64,000 nucleotides of DNA from JAGNRR01 sp965230665 (lineage in GTDB: Bacteria; Bacteroidota; Bacteroidia; Chitinophagales; Chitinophagaceae): positions 1,054,001 to 1,118,000 of the forward strand of contig CBDDLM010000004.1 of assembly GCA_965230665.1 (NCBI GenBank), given 5' to 3'. Below the pieces are notes generated by a model, which saw only the letters and a list, made by a program, of their open reading frames with translations, did no database searches and was not told the DNA's origin. Shown here piece after piece: positions 32,847 through 40,977 of the stretch (position 1 is its first letter; the number at the start of each line of letters is the position of its first letter). Position numbers and translations under genes: made by a program.

Positions 32847-33260
32847 CTATTCCATGAAGTATATAGAACGCTCCGTAGCTCCCAGTACTTCAATGGCTAT
32901 TTTTAAACAATTCTGCGGGAGAAGGCTTTCGGCACGCTCAGGCCATTCAACAAGACAAAAAGCTCCCCCAATCAAATAATCTTCAACTCCCGCATTTAAA
33001 GCATCGGCCTCATCTTTGAGACGATACCAGTCCATATGCGTCACACAGTTATTATTCTTTGTTTTGTATTCATTTATGATTGAGTAGGTAGGACTTGAAA
33101 CATTATCAATTACATCTAGCTCATCACATATCGCATGAATTAATGTAGTCTTACCTGCACCCATTGGAGCGAAAAAAGCGAGGCATTTACTTTGTCCTAC
33201 CTGGCTTAGTATATACTTCGCAACTTCCTTAATATGAGCAATAGAATAGTTCTTACGCAC
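32847..33260 (-). CDS. tsaE: tRNA threonylcarbamoyladenosine biosynthesis ATPase TsaE
   Basis: A 137-residue P-loop protein. Walker A is FFAPMGAGKTTLIHAI, followed by VSSPTYSIINEY, the DWYRLKDE motif and LVEWPERAESLLP, all diagnostic for TsaE. It works with TsaB and TsaD to make t6A at position 37 of ANN-decoding tRNAs. The start is GTG, 6 nt after an exact -7 element. It is convergent with the LolC/E-type gene, with 20 bp between the stops. Confidence 0.93.
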   Translation of the reverse strand: MRKNYSIAHIKEVAKYILSQVGQSKCLAFFAPMGAGKTTLIHAICDELDVIDNVSSPTYSIINEYKTKNNNCVTHMDWYRLKDEADALNAGVEDYLIGGAFCLVEWPERAESLLPQNCLKIAIEVLGATERSIYFME

Positions 33261-33265
33261 AAATA

Positions 33266-33273
33266 CAAATTTA
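33266..33273 (-). promoter_or_regulatory. -7 element TAAATTTG
   Basis: Exact match on the minus strand, 6 nt before the GTG start of tsaE. A leaderless transcript is predicted. Confidence 0.55.
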
Positions 33274-33325
33274 CGCTCTCTTTAAGAATAACTTTTTTAA
33301 TAAATGCGACCTAATTTTACAATTA

Positions 33326-35446
33326 ATGAGCAAACAAATATCCTGTAAAGTAGATGGTATGACCTGCGGGAATTGTGCGCTCACAATTCAAAAACACCTT
33401 GAAAAACAAGGTGCAACTGATATTATGACAAACCCTACCACGGGTGAATTACATTTTGTTCCTAACGAAAACACTGATCAAGCCGAAATCTTTGCTGGGT
33501 TAAAACAATTAGGGTATACACCAACAACTTTAGAACAAGAAGGAGAAAAGTCTTCGCGCACTGCGTATTCTAAAAGCAAAATATACCTGATTATTAGCCT
33601 CATATGCTGGGTACCCCTTATTGCACATATGTTTATCAAGTGGTCTCCGCTTCACAACCCATTGGTTCAGTTTATTCTTTGTTTACCAGTTTACGTTGTT
33701 TGTGTTATGCATTTTGGACAAAGTGCCTTACGCTCTCTTAGAAATCATCTTCCTAATATGGATGTACTTGTCTTTATTGGAGCCAGTGCAGCCTTTTTTT
33801 ATAGTATTATCGGTTGGACTTTCTACACTCAAAACGTCCATGATTATCTCTTCTTTGAGACGTGCGCTTCTATTGTTACACTTGTGCTATTGGGTAACTA
33901 TCTTGAGGAACGCACCGTAAAATCTACTTCGTCTTCACTTACGACCCTAATGACACTTCAAAAGACTACCGCCAAGCTGATTTTAAAAGATTCGATTGGT
34001 AAAGAAACGATTACTGAAGTGCCTAATACTGAAGTCCAAATTAAGGACCTGCTTCAAGTAAATACTGGCGACAAAGTACCCACCGACGGTATTATTCTTA
34101 GTGGTACGGCTGAGATTAATGAAAGCATGATGACCGGCGAAAGCCTTCCAATTTTTAAAAAAGAAAAAAATACGGTAATAGGTGGTACTTTGGTTGAGAG
34201 CGGCTCCTTTAGAATGCAGGCCACAGAAATTGGGAGTGATACCGCCCTATCTCAAATCATTGCGATGGTTCAAAAAGCACAAAGCACGAAACCAGCTATG
34301 CAGAAACTAGCGGATAAGATTAGTGCTATTTTTGTTCCACTTGTATTGACAATAGCCCTTGTCACGTTTGCGGTAAATTACTTCATTGCTGAACTTCCGT
34401 TTGCTGAAAGTATGATGCGTACCATTGCGGTACTAGTAATAGCCTGCCCATGTGCCATGGGTCTAGCTACACCCGCTGCTGTTATGGTGGGCATGGGTCG
34501 AGCAGCTCGAAATGGGATTTTAGTAAAAAGTGGTGCTACTCTAGAGCATTTCACTAAACTAAAACACATCATTTTTGATAAAACGGGAACACTCACTTCT
34601 GGCAAAATACAAATTGGAGCATTCCAGATTTATGATAGCACATTGGAAGAAGAAGACTTTAAATCATTAGTTGCAGGACTTGAAAAAACATCTTCACATC
34701 CCATTGCTAAATGTATAACAAATCAATGGGCAGATTTTAATACCCCCTATACAGAAGCTGAAGAAATAAAAGGGGTTGGTCTGAAAGGCAAAACCTTGAG
34801 CGGAGACCTTATTGAAATTGGTTCCTATCGTTTAGCAAAAAGGTTAACAACCGAAAGACATGATCTGTTCGTACTAAAAAATGGTCAACTTATCGGTTGG
34901 ATTGACCTAGAAGATGAGCTAAGAAAGGAGGCAAAGACAGTTGTAAAAATGCTACATCGAAAGGGTTATACAATAAGCCTTCTATCAGGAGATCGAAGAG
35001 AAAAGTGTGCAAACGTTTCAAAACAATTAGGCATTCAACAACTATTTGCTGAAAAACTACCAGAAGAAAAATTATCCATTATCAAAGGACTGTCAGAAGA
35101 AGGCGGTGTGGCTATGGTTGGTGATGGTATTAATGACGGACCTGCTCTCACACAAGCCGATATAGGTATTTCCTTTAGTGCTGCTAGTCAAATAGCTATG
35201 CAAAGTGCCGATGTAGTACTGACCAAAAACTCACTAATTGCACTTCCAGAAGCAATCGGCCTTGGAAAACATACTTTTCTTACCATCAAGCAAAACCTCT
35301 TTTGGGCTTTTTTGTATAATATCATAGCAATCCCCGTAGCTGCATTTGGCTTCTTGACTCCTACTTTCGGAGCAGGTGTTATGGCATTGAGCGACCTTGT
35401 TTTAATTTTGAACTCTCTTCGATTAAGATTCAAACAAGTAAGCTAA
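33326..35446 (+). CDS. copA: Copper-translocating P1B-type ATPase
   Basis: A 706-residue membrane pump that exports Cu(I). An N-terminal heavy-metal-associated domain (residues 1-70) carries GMTCGNCALT. Then come paired helices, the actuator motif MMTGESLP, the ion-site CPC in IACPCAMGLATPAA, the phosphorylation site FDKTGTLTSG, and the hinge VGDGINDGPALTQADIGIS. HP in SSHPIAK is the nucleotide-binding motif. The final helix pair (LFWAFLYNIIAIPVAAFG ... ALSDLVLILNSLRL) is the CopA type, with N-Y/M-S ligands. It is divergent from tsaE and monocistronic. No CueR-type regulator lies nearby. Confidence 0.93.
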   Translation: MSKQISCKVDGMTCGNCALTIQKHLEKQGATDIMTNPTTGELHFVPNENTDQAEIFAGLKQLGYTPTTLEQEGEKSSRTAYSKSKIYLIISLICWVPLIAHMFIKWSPLHNPLVQFILCLPVYVVCVMHFGQSALRSLRNHLPNMDVLVFIGASAAFFYSIIGWTFYTQNVHDYLFFETCASIVTLVLLGNYLEERTVKSTSSSLTTLMTLQKTTAKLILKDSIGKETITEVPNTEVQIKDLLQVNTGDKVPTDGIILSGTAEINESMMTGESLPIFKKEKNTVIGGTLVESGSFRMQATEIGSDTALSQIIAMVQKAQSTKPAMQKLADKISAIFVPLVLTIALVTFAVNYFIAELPFAESMMRTIAVLVIACPCAMGLATPAAVMVGMGRAARNGILVKSGATLEHFTKLKHIIFDKTGTLTSGKIQIGAFQIYDSTLEEEDFKSLVAGLEKTSSHPIAKCITNQWADFNTPYTEAEEIKGVGLKGKTLSGDLIEIGSYRLAKRLTTERHDLFVLKNGQLIGWIDLEDELRKEAKTVVKMLHRKGYTISLLSGDRREKCANVSKQLGIQQLFAEKLPEEKLSIIKGLSEEGGVAMVGDGINDGPALTQADIGISFSAASQIAMQSADVVLTKNSLIALPEAIGLGKHTFLTIKQNLFWAFLYNIIAIPVAAFGFLTPTFGAGVMALSDLVLILNSLRLRFKQVS

Positions 35447-35514
35447 GTTTGATTTGATTTCGCACTTACGTTCCTGAGTAGTATTTTAGCTGTCATAACA
35501 AACGAATACTCAGG

Positions 35515-35892
35515 GTGGCAGCAGAAAAAAATATGGTCAGTTGGTTTGAAATTCCAGTAAGTAATTTCGATAGAGCACTCAAATTTTATGAGACTGTCTT
35601 CGATTTAAAGTTAGAAGTGACTGAAATTCAATCTTATAAAATGGCCTTTTTCCCCGCTTTCGATGGCAAGGTAAGTGGAGCAATTTGTTTTGGAGAAGGT
35701 TATATCCCATCAGGTGCAGGTTCATTATTATATCTCAATGCCAACCCAGACCTAAATCTCGTACTGGATCGAGCCGCTCAGCATGGTGGAAGAGTTATAG
35801 TTCCTAAAACACTTATTTCTTCAGATGTGGGTTATTATGCCTTCATAGTAGATACAGAAGGTAATCGAGTCGCACTACATTCAGATCGATAA
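35515..35892 (+). CDS. VOC (glyoxalase/bleomycin-resistance fold) family protein
   Basis: A 125-residue single-domain VOC protein. VSWFEIPVSNFDRALKFYETVF is the classic first beta-alpha unit. MAFFPAFDGKVSGAICFGEGY and the end VDTEGNRVALHS complete the paired beta-alpha-beta-beta-beta fold. Metal ligands and substrate cannot be assigned. The start is GTG. The stop codon TAA is followed at once by the ATG of the tag gene, so the two are cotranscribed and probably translationally coupled. Confidence 0.85.
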   Translation: MAAEKNMVSWFEIPVSNFDRALKFYETVFDLKLEVTEIQSYKMAFFPAFDGKVSGAICFGEGYIPSGAGSLLYLNANPDLNLVLDRAAQHGGRVIVPKTLISSDVGYYAFIVDTEGNRVALHSDR

Positions 35893-36468
35893 ATGAAAGA
35901 CCAAATTGTTCGCTGTTTCTGGGCAACCAAAGATGAGGAAGAAGCTCACTACCACGATACCGAATGGGGGGTGCCGGTGCACGATGATAAAAAACACTTT
36001 GAATTCCTGCTATTAGATACTTTTCAAGCAGGTCTTAGCTGGAAGATAGTATTACACCGAAGAGCCGGTTTTAGAAAAGCTTTTGATAACTTCAATTATC
36101 GCAAAATTGCCTTATACAAAAAGGATAAAGTTGAACAGCTTTTGCAGAATACCGATATCATTCGTAACCGGCTCAAGATTAGAGCTACAATTACGAATGC
36201 CCAAGCATTTATTGGCATACGACAAAATTTTGGCAGTTTTGATAAGTACATCTGGCAGTTTACAGAGGGTAAAACTATTGTGAATAGTTGGGAACACTAT
36301 AAAGAAGTTCCGACCACCTCGGCTGAGAGTGATGCCATGAGTATAGATCTGAAAAACAGAGGATTTAAATTCGTAGGTTCTACGATTTGCTATGCTTATA
36401 TGCAAGCAGCCGGTATGATAAATGATCATACAACAGATTGTTTTAGATATAAAGAGATAAAATATTAA
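35893..36468 (+). CDS. tag: DNA-3-methyladenine glycosylase I
   Basis: A 191-residue base-excision repair enzyme. RCFWATKDEEEAHYHDTEWG contains the first Cys and His of the structural zinc site. DTFQAGLSWKIVLHRRAGFR is the recognition helix, and NDHTTDCFR supplies the second His and Cys of the zinc site. It removes 3-methyladenine from DNA. There are no bases between the stop of the VOC gene and its ATG. Confidence 0.95.
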   Translation: MKDQIVRCFWATKDEEEAHYHDTEWGVPVHDDKKHFEFLLLDTFQAGLSWKIVLHRRAGFRKAFDNFNYRKIALYKKDKVEQLLQNTDIIRNRLKIRATITNAQAFIGIRQNFGSFDKYIWQFTEGKTIVNSWEHYKEVPTTSAESDAMSIDLKNRGFKFVGSTICYAYMQAAGMINDHTTDCFRYKEIKY

Positions 36469-36480
36469 ATTCGCCTTGGT

Positions 36481-36696
36481 ATGAGACATATTCTACTGAT
36501 CTGTTTCCTATTTACTTGTCTATCGTCATGTGCTTTGAACTCTTCGCAGTCTATAACGAGCGGTGGTATTGGTTTAGGAAGTCTAATAGCAGTATTAGCC
36601 TCATGGAGTAGAAATGAATCCATACTTTGGGCTATATTGCATGCATTTCTTGGCTGGATCTATGTGATCTATTTTGTATTGACCAGAAAATCTTAA
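36481..36696 (+). CDS. Small membrane lipoprotein-like protein
   Basis: A 71-residue protein with a hydrophobic N-terminus ending in a lipobox-like CLSSCAL, then two more hydrophobic stretches (GIGLGSLIAVLASW and ILWAILHAFLGWIYVIYFVL), and a basic end (TRKS). The last segment resembles the common small Bacteroidota membrane proteins with a GWIYVIYF motif. The function is unknown. It follows tag by 12 bp and is probably in the same transcript. Confidence 0.55.
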   Translation: MRHILLICFLFTCLSSCALNSSQSITSGGIGLGSLIAVLASWSRNESILWAILHAFLGWIYVIYFVLTRKS

Positions 36697-36723
36697 TTAA
36701 AACAAACTCAAATAATTAATTAT

Positions 36724-37479
36724 ATGAAATTACTAGAAAATAAAGTTGCAATTGTAACAGGTGGAAGCCGTGGAATTGGAGAAGGTATTGTGATGAAATT
36801 TGCTGAACATGGTTGTAAAATTGCATTCACATTTGTTAGTGACCGTAGTGCAGATTTGGCAAAAGCCATTGAAGAAAAATGTGCAGCATTGGGGATAGAG
36901 GCCAAAGGATATAAAAGTAATGCTGGCGAAATGGCTGATTGCGAAGCACTTGTCAAAAGTGTTTTAGATGATTTTGGGCAAATTGATATTTTAGTAAACA
37001 ATGCGGGTATCTCAAAAGATAATTTGCTCATGCGCATGAGTGAAGAACAATGGGATGATGTAATGGCTATTAACTTAAAGAGTGTATTTAATATGACCAA
37101 GCAGGTTATACGTCCTATGATGAAAGCACGTAATGGCGCTATTATTAATATGAGTTCTGTTATTGGAATGATGGGAAATGCTGGGCAAAGTTCTTATGCT
37201 GCCAGTAAGGCTGGCGTTATAGGTTTCACCAAAAGCATTGCTAAAGAATTAGGCAGTAGAAATGTACGTTGCAACGCAGTCGCCCCAGGTTTTGTGGAAA
37301 CGGATATGACATCATACCTTCAAGATGGTGAAGGTGCAGACAAATATAAAGAAGCTATCCCCTTAGCTCGTTTTGGACAGGCTGAGGATATTGCCAATGC
37401 ATGTGTCTTCCTAGGTAGTGATATGGGTAACTACATTACTGGTGATGTACTAAATGTAAGCGGAGGCCTTTTAATCTAA
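36724..37479 (+). CDS. fabG: 3-oxoacyl-ACP reductase-like SDR (FabG)
   Basis: A 251-residue short-chain dehydrogenase that reduces beta-ketoacyl-ACP with NADPH in fatty-acid elongation. The cofactor motif is TGGSRGIGEGI, with NNAGIS and the catalytic set Ser (INMSSVIG), Tyr and Lys (SSYAASKAG). The end GNYITGDVLNVSGGLLI is typical of FabG. It is not beside acpP or fabF, so an FabG role is likely but not certain among SDRs. It ends 29 bp before a strong terminator. Confidence 0.85.
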   Translation: MKLLENKVAIVTGGSRGIGEGIVMKFAEHGCKIAFTFVSDRSADLAKAIEEKCAALGIEAKGYKSNAGEMADCEALVKSVLDDFGQIDILVNNAGISKDNLLMRMSEEQWDDVMAINLKSVFNMTKQVIRPMMKARNGAIINMSSVIGMMGNAGQSSYAASKAGVIGFTKSIAKELGSRNVRCNAVAPGFVETDMTSYLQDGEGADKYKEAIPLARFGQAEDIANACVFLGSDMGNYITGDVLNVSGGLLI

Positions 37480-37507
37480 CTTTTTCTATCCATACTATAA
37501 AAAAAAG

Positions 37508-37530
37508 AAGGCTGAGCGGTGCTCAGCCTT
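37508..37530. terminator. Bidirectional intrinsic terminator
   Basis: Stem AAGGCTGAGC/GCTCAGCCTT with a 3-base loop (GGT), an A-run before and T-rich bases after. It serves the fabG-like gene on the plus strand and the convergent hypothetical gene on the minus strand. Confidence 0.85.
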
Positions 37531-37551
37531 TCTTTCTAATATTTGAATTGA

Positions 37552-38004
37552 TTAATTCTTTACAAAAATCAAACGTGTGATAAAGATCCCTTTTCCATCT
37601 TTCTCACCAGCGTCACTCTCTACTCCACTCGTCACAAACTTCAGTTCGTACCCTTCTTGAGATAATTGATTAATTTTTGAAGCAATTAAGGCATCATTAC
37701 TCGCAATGTTTTGAAAGTTAATACCAACCATGCTATAAAAATTCAACAGCTTTGTTTCAGCAAAACGATCCACCTTGGCATCGCCCCTCTTTACATTTTT
37801 CATTTTACTCCGCTTACCATCTGTTCGCTCAGTGGTGAATTTATCTACATCCATCGGAGTTTTTTGCTCTACCATTCTTGAACGACCAATACCACCCGGT
37901 ACAATAGATTCCACAACTGTTATTACTTTATAGGAAGGTGTCTGAGCTTGCATTTCCAAGGTTAATGCACAACAAATGAATGCTGCCAAAATAATTTTTT
38001 TCAT
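37552..38004 (-). CDS. Exported hypothetical protein
   Basis: A 150-residue protein with a signal peptide (MKKIILAAFICCALTLEMQAQ). The mature part is basic in the middle (TDGKRSKMKNVKRGDAK) and ends with a strand-rich segment (GYELKFVTSG ... GIFITRLIFVKN). I recognise no family or catalytic motif. A one-mismatch -7 element (TACATTCG on the minus strand) precedes it. It is monocistronic. Confidence 0.55.
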   Translation of the reverse strand: MKKIILAAFICCALTLEMQAQTPSYKVITVVESIVPGGIGRSRMVEQKTPMDVDKFTTERTDGKRSKMKNVKRGDAKVDRFAETKLLNFYSMVGINFQNIASNDALIASKINQLSQEGYELKFVTSGVESDAGEKDGKGIFITRLIFVKN

Positions 38005-38105
38005 GTTCTTTAGTTTTATTTAGTTACGAATGTAAGATTGGACTGGCGCTTTTCATAATGGTTTAAAACAATGTGTATTTTTTTATTTAGATTATCTTCG
38101 GTGAA

Positions 38106-38864
38106 ATGTTTGATAAAAAAACAAAGCTATTCCTAATACTCGGAGGGTTTTTTATTGCCAATGCTTTGATTGCTGAAATGATTGGCGGTAAGATTTTCTC
38201 ATTAGAGGAAACCTTAGGTATTAGCCCAACCTATTTCTCTCTCTTTGGTGAAGATCAATTAAGCTTTAGTTTGACCGCAGGAGTTTTACTTTGGCCTGTT
38301 GTTTTTATCATGACGGACATTATTAATGAATACTTTGGTATGCAAGGAGTTCGATTTCTTTCCTACTTAACAGTAGGACTCATCGTCTTTGCTTTTCTCG
38401 TTATATATGGTGCGATACACCTTACGCCTGCCAATTGGTGGATAGCAAGCTATGAAAATAAAGGTGTTGAGAATGCTCAAGCTGCATTTAGCGCTATTAT
38501 GGGACAAGGGCTTTGGATTATAATTGGAAGTCTTATTGCATTTCTAATTGGACAGATTTTAGATGTGTTTGTATTTCACAAAATCAAACAACTCACAGGT
38601 GAAAAAAAGGTCTGGTTGCGTGCCACTGGTTCTACGCTCATCTCTCAAGGAGTTGATAGTTTTGTTGTTTTATTCATAGCCTTTTATATCGGCCAAGACT
38701 GGAGTTTTGCTAAAGTATTTGCCATAGCCTCTGTAAATTACATTTATAAATTTGTTGTTGCTATTGGACTTACGCCCCTTATTTATCTTGGACATAATCT
38801 GATCGATCGGTATCTTGGGAACGATGTAGCTGTAGCGCTCAAAAATAAAGCAATGAAGAACTAG
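38106..38864 (+). CDS. yhhQ: Queuosine precursor transporter (YhhQ/QPTR family)
   Basis: A 252-residue inner-membrane protein with about six helices. VVFIMTDIINEYFGMQGVRF is the hallmark acidic motif of the family, and ATGSTLISQGVDSFVVLFIAF is a second conserved helix. It imports queuosine precursors such as preQ0 or preQ1 for modification of the tRNA wobble base. A TATCTTCG (one mismatch from the -7 consensus) ends 6 nt before the ATG. The DUF3667 gene follows after 2 bp. Confidence 0.9.
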   Translation: MFDKKTKLFLILGGFFIANALIAEMIGGKIFSLEETLGISPTYFSLFGEDQLSFSLTAGVLLWPVVFIMTDIINEYFGMQGVRFLSYLTVGLIVFAFLVIYGAIHLTPANWWIASYENKGVENAQAAFSAIMGQGLWIIIGSLIAFLIGQILDVFVFHKIKQLTGEKKVWLRATGSTLISQGVDSFVVLFIAFYIGQDWSFAKVFAIASVNYIYKFVVAIGLTPLIYLGHNLIDRYLGNDVAVALKNKAMKN

Positions 38865-38866
38865 TT

Positions 38867-39640
38867 ATGATTTGTAAGAACTGTGGTGAACAAACAATAA
38901 GCAAAGGGAAGTACTGTCATAGCTGTGGTCAAAAATCTGATACGCATCGGCTTACGTTAAAACATTTTATTGCGCACGATGTCATACATGGGGTATTTCA
39001 TCTGGATAGAGGACTACTTCACACGTTGAAAGAAATATTTACAAGACCTGGCGGTGTAGCGCTGGATTACGTTCAAGGAAAACGAAAGAAGTACTATAAT
39101 TTTTTCTACCTTCTACTTATTATTATAGGTATTTATGTATTCCTAAGATCATCAACAGCATTAAATCCGGAAACGGATTTTGTAATGGAAGGTGCTTCAA
39201 AGAAGCTAGGTGAATTTATAAAGTCTAATAGAAAAATGATGATTTTCTCTCTAATTCCAATTCTAGGAATTTCGTCTTATATCGTATTTCGTAGACTACA
39301 GTATACACTACTCGAATTCTTTATTCCTGCAGTTATCGCTGTTATTGGTACGAACGTATTTAATATTATCACCTATGTTATTACCATTATTAGATCCCAG
39401 TTCGAACTTGAAGATCGATATGATATTTTATATTACATCGATACGCTCTTGGTCACATCCATTCTAGTATTTCCTTTGGTTACATTTGCCCAATTCGTTA
39501 AAAACCATTACTCCCTTTCTGGGAAAATATTTCGCCTCTTTATTTTTTATCTATTGTCTGTTTTTATTATTTCTGTACTCTTAGTATTAGCGGCAATCAT
39601 TGTAACAGGCAGTGGATCTTTTCGTATTGGTTTCGAGTAA
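38867..39640 (+). CDS. DUF3667 zinc-ribbon membrane protein
   Basis: A 257-residue protein. A zinc ribbon at the N-terminus (CKNCGEQ ... YCHSCGQK, residues 3-22) is followed by the family segment RLTLKHFIAHDVIHGVFHLD and GLLHTLKEIFTRPGGVALDYV with QGKRKKYYNFFYLL. About five transmembrane helices follow. This is the DUF3667 family common in Bacteroidota. Its function is unknown. It is cotranscribed with yhhQ, with only 2 bp between stop and start. Confidence 0.85.
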   Translation: MICKNCGEQTISKGKYCHSCGQKSDTHRLTLKHFIAHDVIHGVFHLDRGLLHTLKEIFTRPGGVALDYVQGKRKKYYNFFYLLLIIIGIYVFLRSSTALNPETDFVMEGASKKLGEFIKSNRKMMIFSLIPILGISSYIVFRRLQYTLLEFFIPAVIAVIGTNVFNIITYVITIIRSQFELEDRYDILYYIDTLLVTSILVFPLVTFAQFVKNHYSLSGKIFRLFIFYLLSVFIISVLLVLAAIIVTGSGSFRIGFE

Positions 39641-39680
39641 TTTAATTACACGCTCTCCTTTAATTATTGCACTTAGTAAT

Positions 39681-39688
39681 TAGCTTTG
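39681..39688 (+). promoter_or_regulatory. -7 element TAGCTTTG
   Basis: Exact match, 6 nt before the ATG at 39694. It lies inside a longer reading frame that begins at 39667, so that longer start would be upstream of transcription. Confidence 0.6.
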
Positions 39689-39693
39689 CGTTT

Positions 39694-40455
39694 ATGAATG
39701 AAAACGGCTTTGTTGAACATAATATTGAACAAAAAATTGCAACCATCACATTCGGACACCCTGCTAGTAATTCCTTACCAGGTAATATTCTGAATAAACT
39801 CGCGGAAACGATTAAAGAACTTGGCGCTCATAATGAGATAAACGTAATTGTACTTAAAAGTGCAGGCGAAAGAGCCTTTTGTGCCGGTGCAAGCTTTGAT
39901 GAGCTTATTGCAATTGAAGATGAGGCCACAGGAAAAGAATTCTTCTCGGGTTTTGCAAAAGTTATTAATGCAATGCGAACATGTGGGAAGATCATAATAG
40001 GACGTGTGCAAGGAAAAGCTGTAGGTGGTGGTGTTGGAGTAGCAAGCAGTTGTGACTACACAATAGCAACTAAATATGCTGCTGTTAAGCTTTCTGAGTT
40101 AGCAATTGGTATTGGTCCATTCGTTGTTGGACCTGCTGTGGAGCGCAAAACGGGCACATCCGCTTTTTCTCAATTAGCACTTGATGCAACTACATGGTAC
40201 GATGCCTCTTGGGCAAAGACAAACGGCATTTATGCTGATGTTGTAGAAGATGCAGAAGCTCTAGACGAAGCTGTGAATAAACTAGCCAAAACATTGGCGC
40301 AGTCTAACCCTGAGGCCCTTTCCATGCTAAAAAATATCTTCTGGCAAGGAACAGAACATTGGGATACTTTACTCTATGAACGTGCCCAAACAAGCGGAAC
40401 ACTTGTATTAAGTGAATTTACACGAAATGCGATTAATAAATTCAAAGGAAAATAA
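39694..40455 (+). CDS. Enoyl-CoA hydratase/isomerase family protein (crotonase fold)
   Basis: A 253-residue cytoplasmic enzyme. The oxyanion-hole motifs are RAFCAGASFDEL and GKAVGGGVGVASSCDYTIA, and the acidic active-site loop is LSELAIGIGPFVVGPAVER. The family hydrates or isomerises acyl-CoA esters. Methylglutaconyl-CoA hydratase-like activity is one possibility, but the substrate cannot be read from the sequence. The start at MNENGFVEHNIEQ is chosen because the promoter lies just before it. It is convergent with the next gene, with 3 bp between the stops. Confidence 0.88.
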   Translation: MNENGFVEHNIEQKIATITFGHPASNSLPGNILNKLAETIKELGAHNEINVIVLKSAGERAFCAGASFDELIAIEDEATGKEFFSGFAKVINAMRTCGKIIIGRVQGKAVGGGVGVASSCDYTIATKYAAVKLSELAIGIGPFVVGPAVERKTGTSAFSQLALDATTWYDASWAKTNGIYADVVEDAEALDEAVNKLAKTLAQSNPEALSMLKNIFWQGTEHWDTLLYERAQTSGTLVLSEFTRNAINKFKGK

Positions 40456-40458
40456 TAG

Positions 40459-40899
40459 CTATTTCTTAAGCACCTTCTTCTGAACAGCGGCATCTGCTCC
40501 AGTATAGATATCAATTGTATAGTTTGCACCTTCCTTATTAACCACAACAAATACATCTGCATCGTGATTAGCATTTACTGCAAAGTCTCGATCGCCAATG
40601 GATAAAATGCGTTTCTGATAAGTTTCAAAAATTTTAGAGATCTGATGCGTTCGTCCGGAGGCTCCTACATATTCATTACAGTTCGCTTTTTTATATGCAT
40701 TATCTTCTTTGGCTAATGTGTTACGATCGCTTTTGAATTCGTAATAAGGATTTGGCATCTCTAGAATAGAGGCCAATCGACTATCCTTTACCTTAAATGA
40801 AGATACTTCTTCATTAATATTACCTTGTTGCTGATAATGCCCGCCAAAAACTTGAGTGCATAAAGTAGCTAGCACAACGAATATCATTATTTTTTTCAT
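40459..40899 (-). CDS. Exported hypothetical protein
   Basis: A 146-residue protein with a signal peptide (MKKIMIFVVLATLCTQVFGG). The mature part is short, polar, and rich in Asn, Tyr and Lys (NAVNANHD-like segments), with one Cys in KKANCNEYVGASG. No family is recognised. The -7 element at 40914-40921 is 15 nt before the ATG, just beyond the fumC terminator, so it is transcribed separately. Confidence 0.55.
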   Translation of the reverse strand: MKKIMIFVVLATLCTQVFGGHYQQQGNINEEVSSFKVKDSRLASILEMPNPYYEFKSDRNTLAKEDNAYKKANCNEYVGASGRTHQISKIFETYQKRILSIGDRDFAVNANHDADVFVVVNKEGANYTIDIYTGADAAVQKKVLKK

Positions 40900-40913
40900 A
40901 ATCTGCGTTTACC

Positions 40914-40921
40914 CAAATATA
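40914..40921 (-). promoter_or_regulatory. -7 element TATATTTG
   Basis: Exact match on the minus strand, 15 nt before the ATG at 40899 and directly after the fumC terminator. Confidence 0.55.
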
Positions 40922-40928
40922 ACGAAAA

Positions 40929-40958
40929 AACCCGATAGCGTCTAGAAGCTATCGGGTT
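40929..40958 (-). terminator. Intrinsic terminator of fumC
   Basis: Eleven-base arms AACCCGATAGC and GCTATCGGGTT with an 8-base loop. On the minus strand the stem is followed by a run of T's, as needed to end the fumC transcript. Confidence 0.85.
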
Positions 40959-40977
40959 ATAAATTTTAAGATGATCT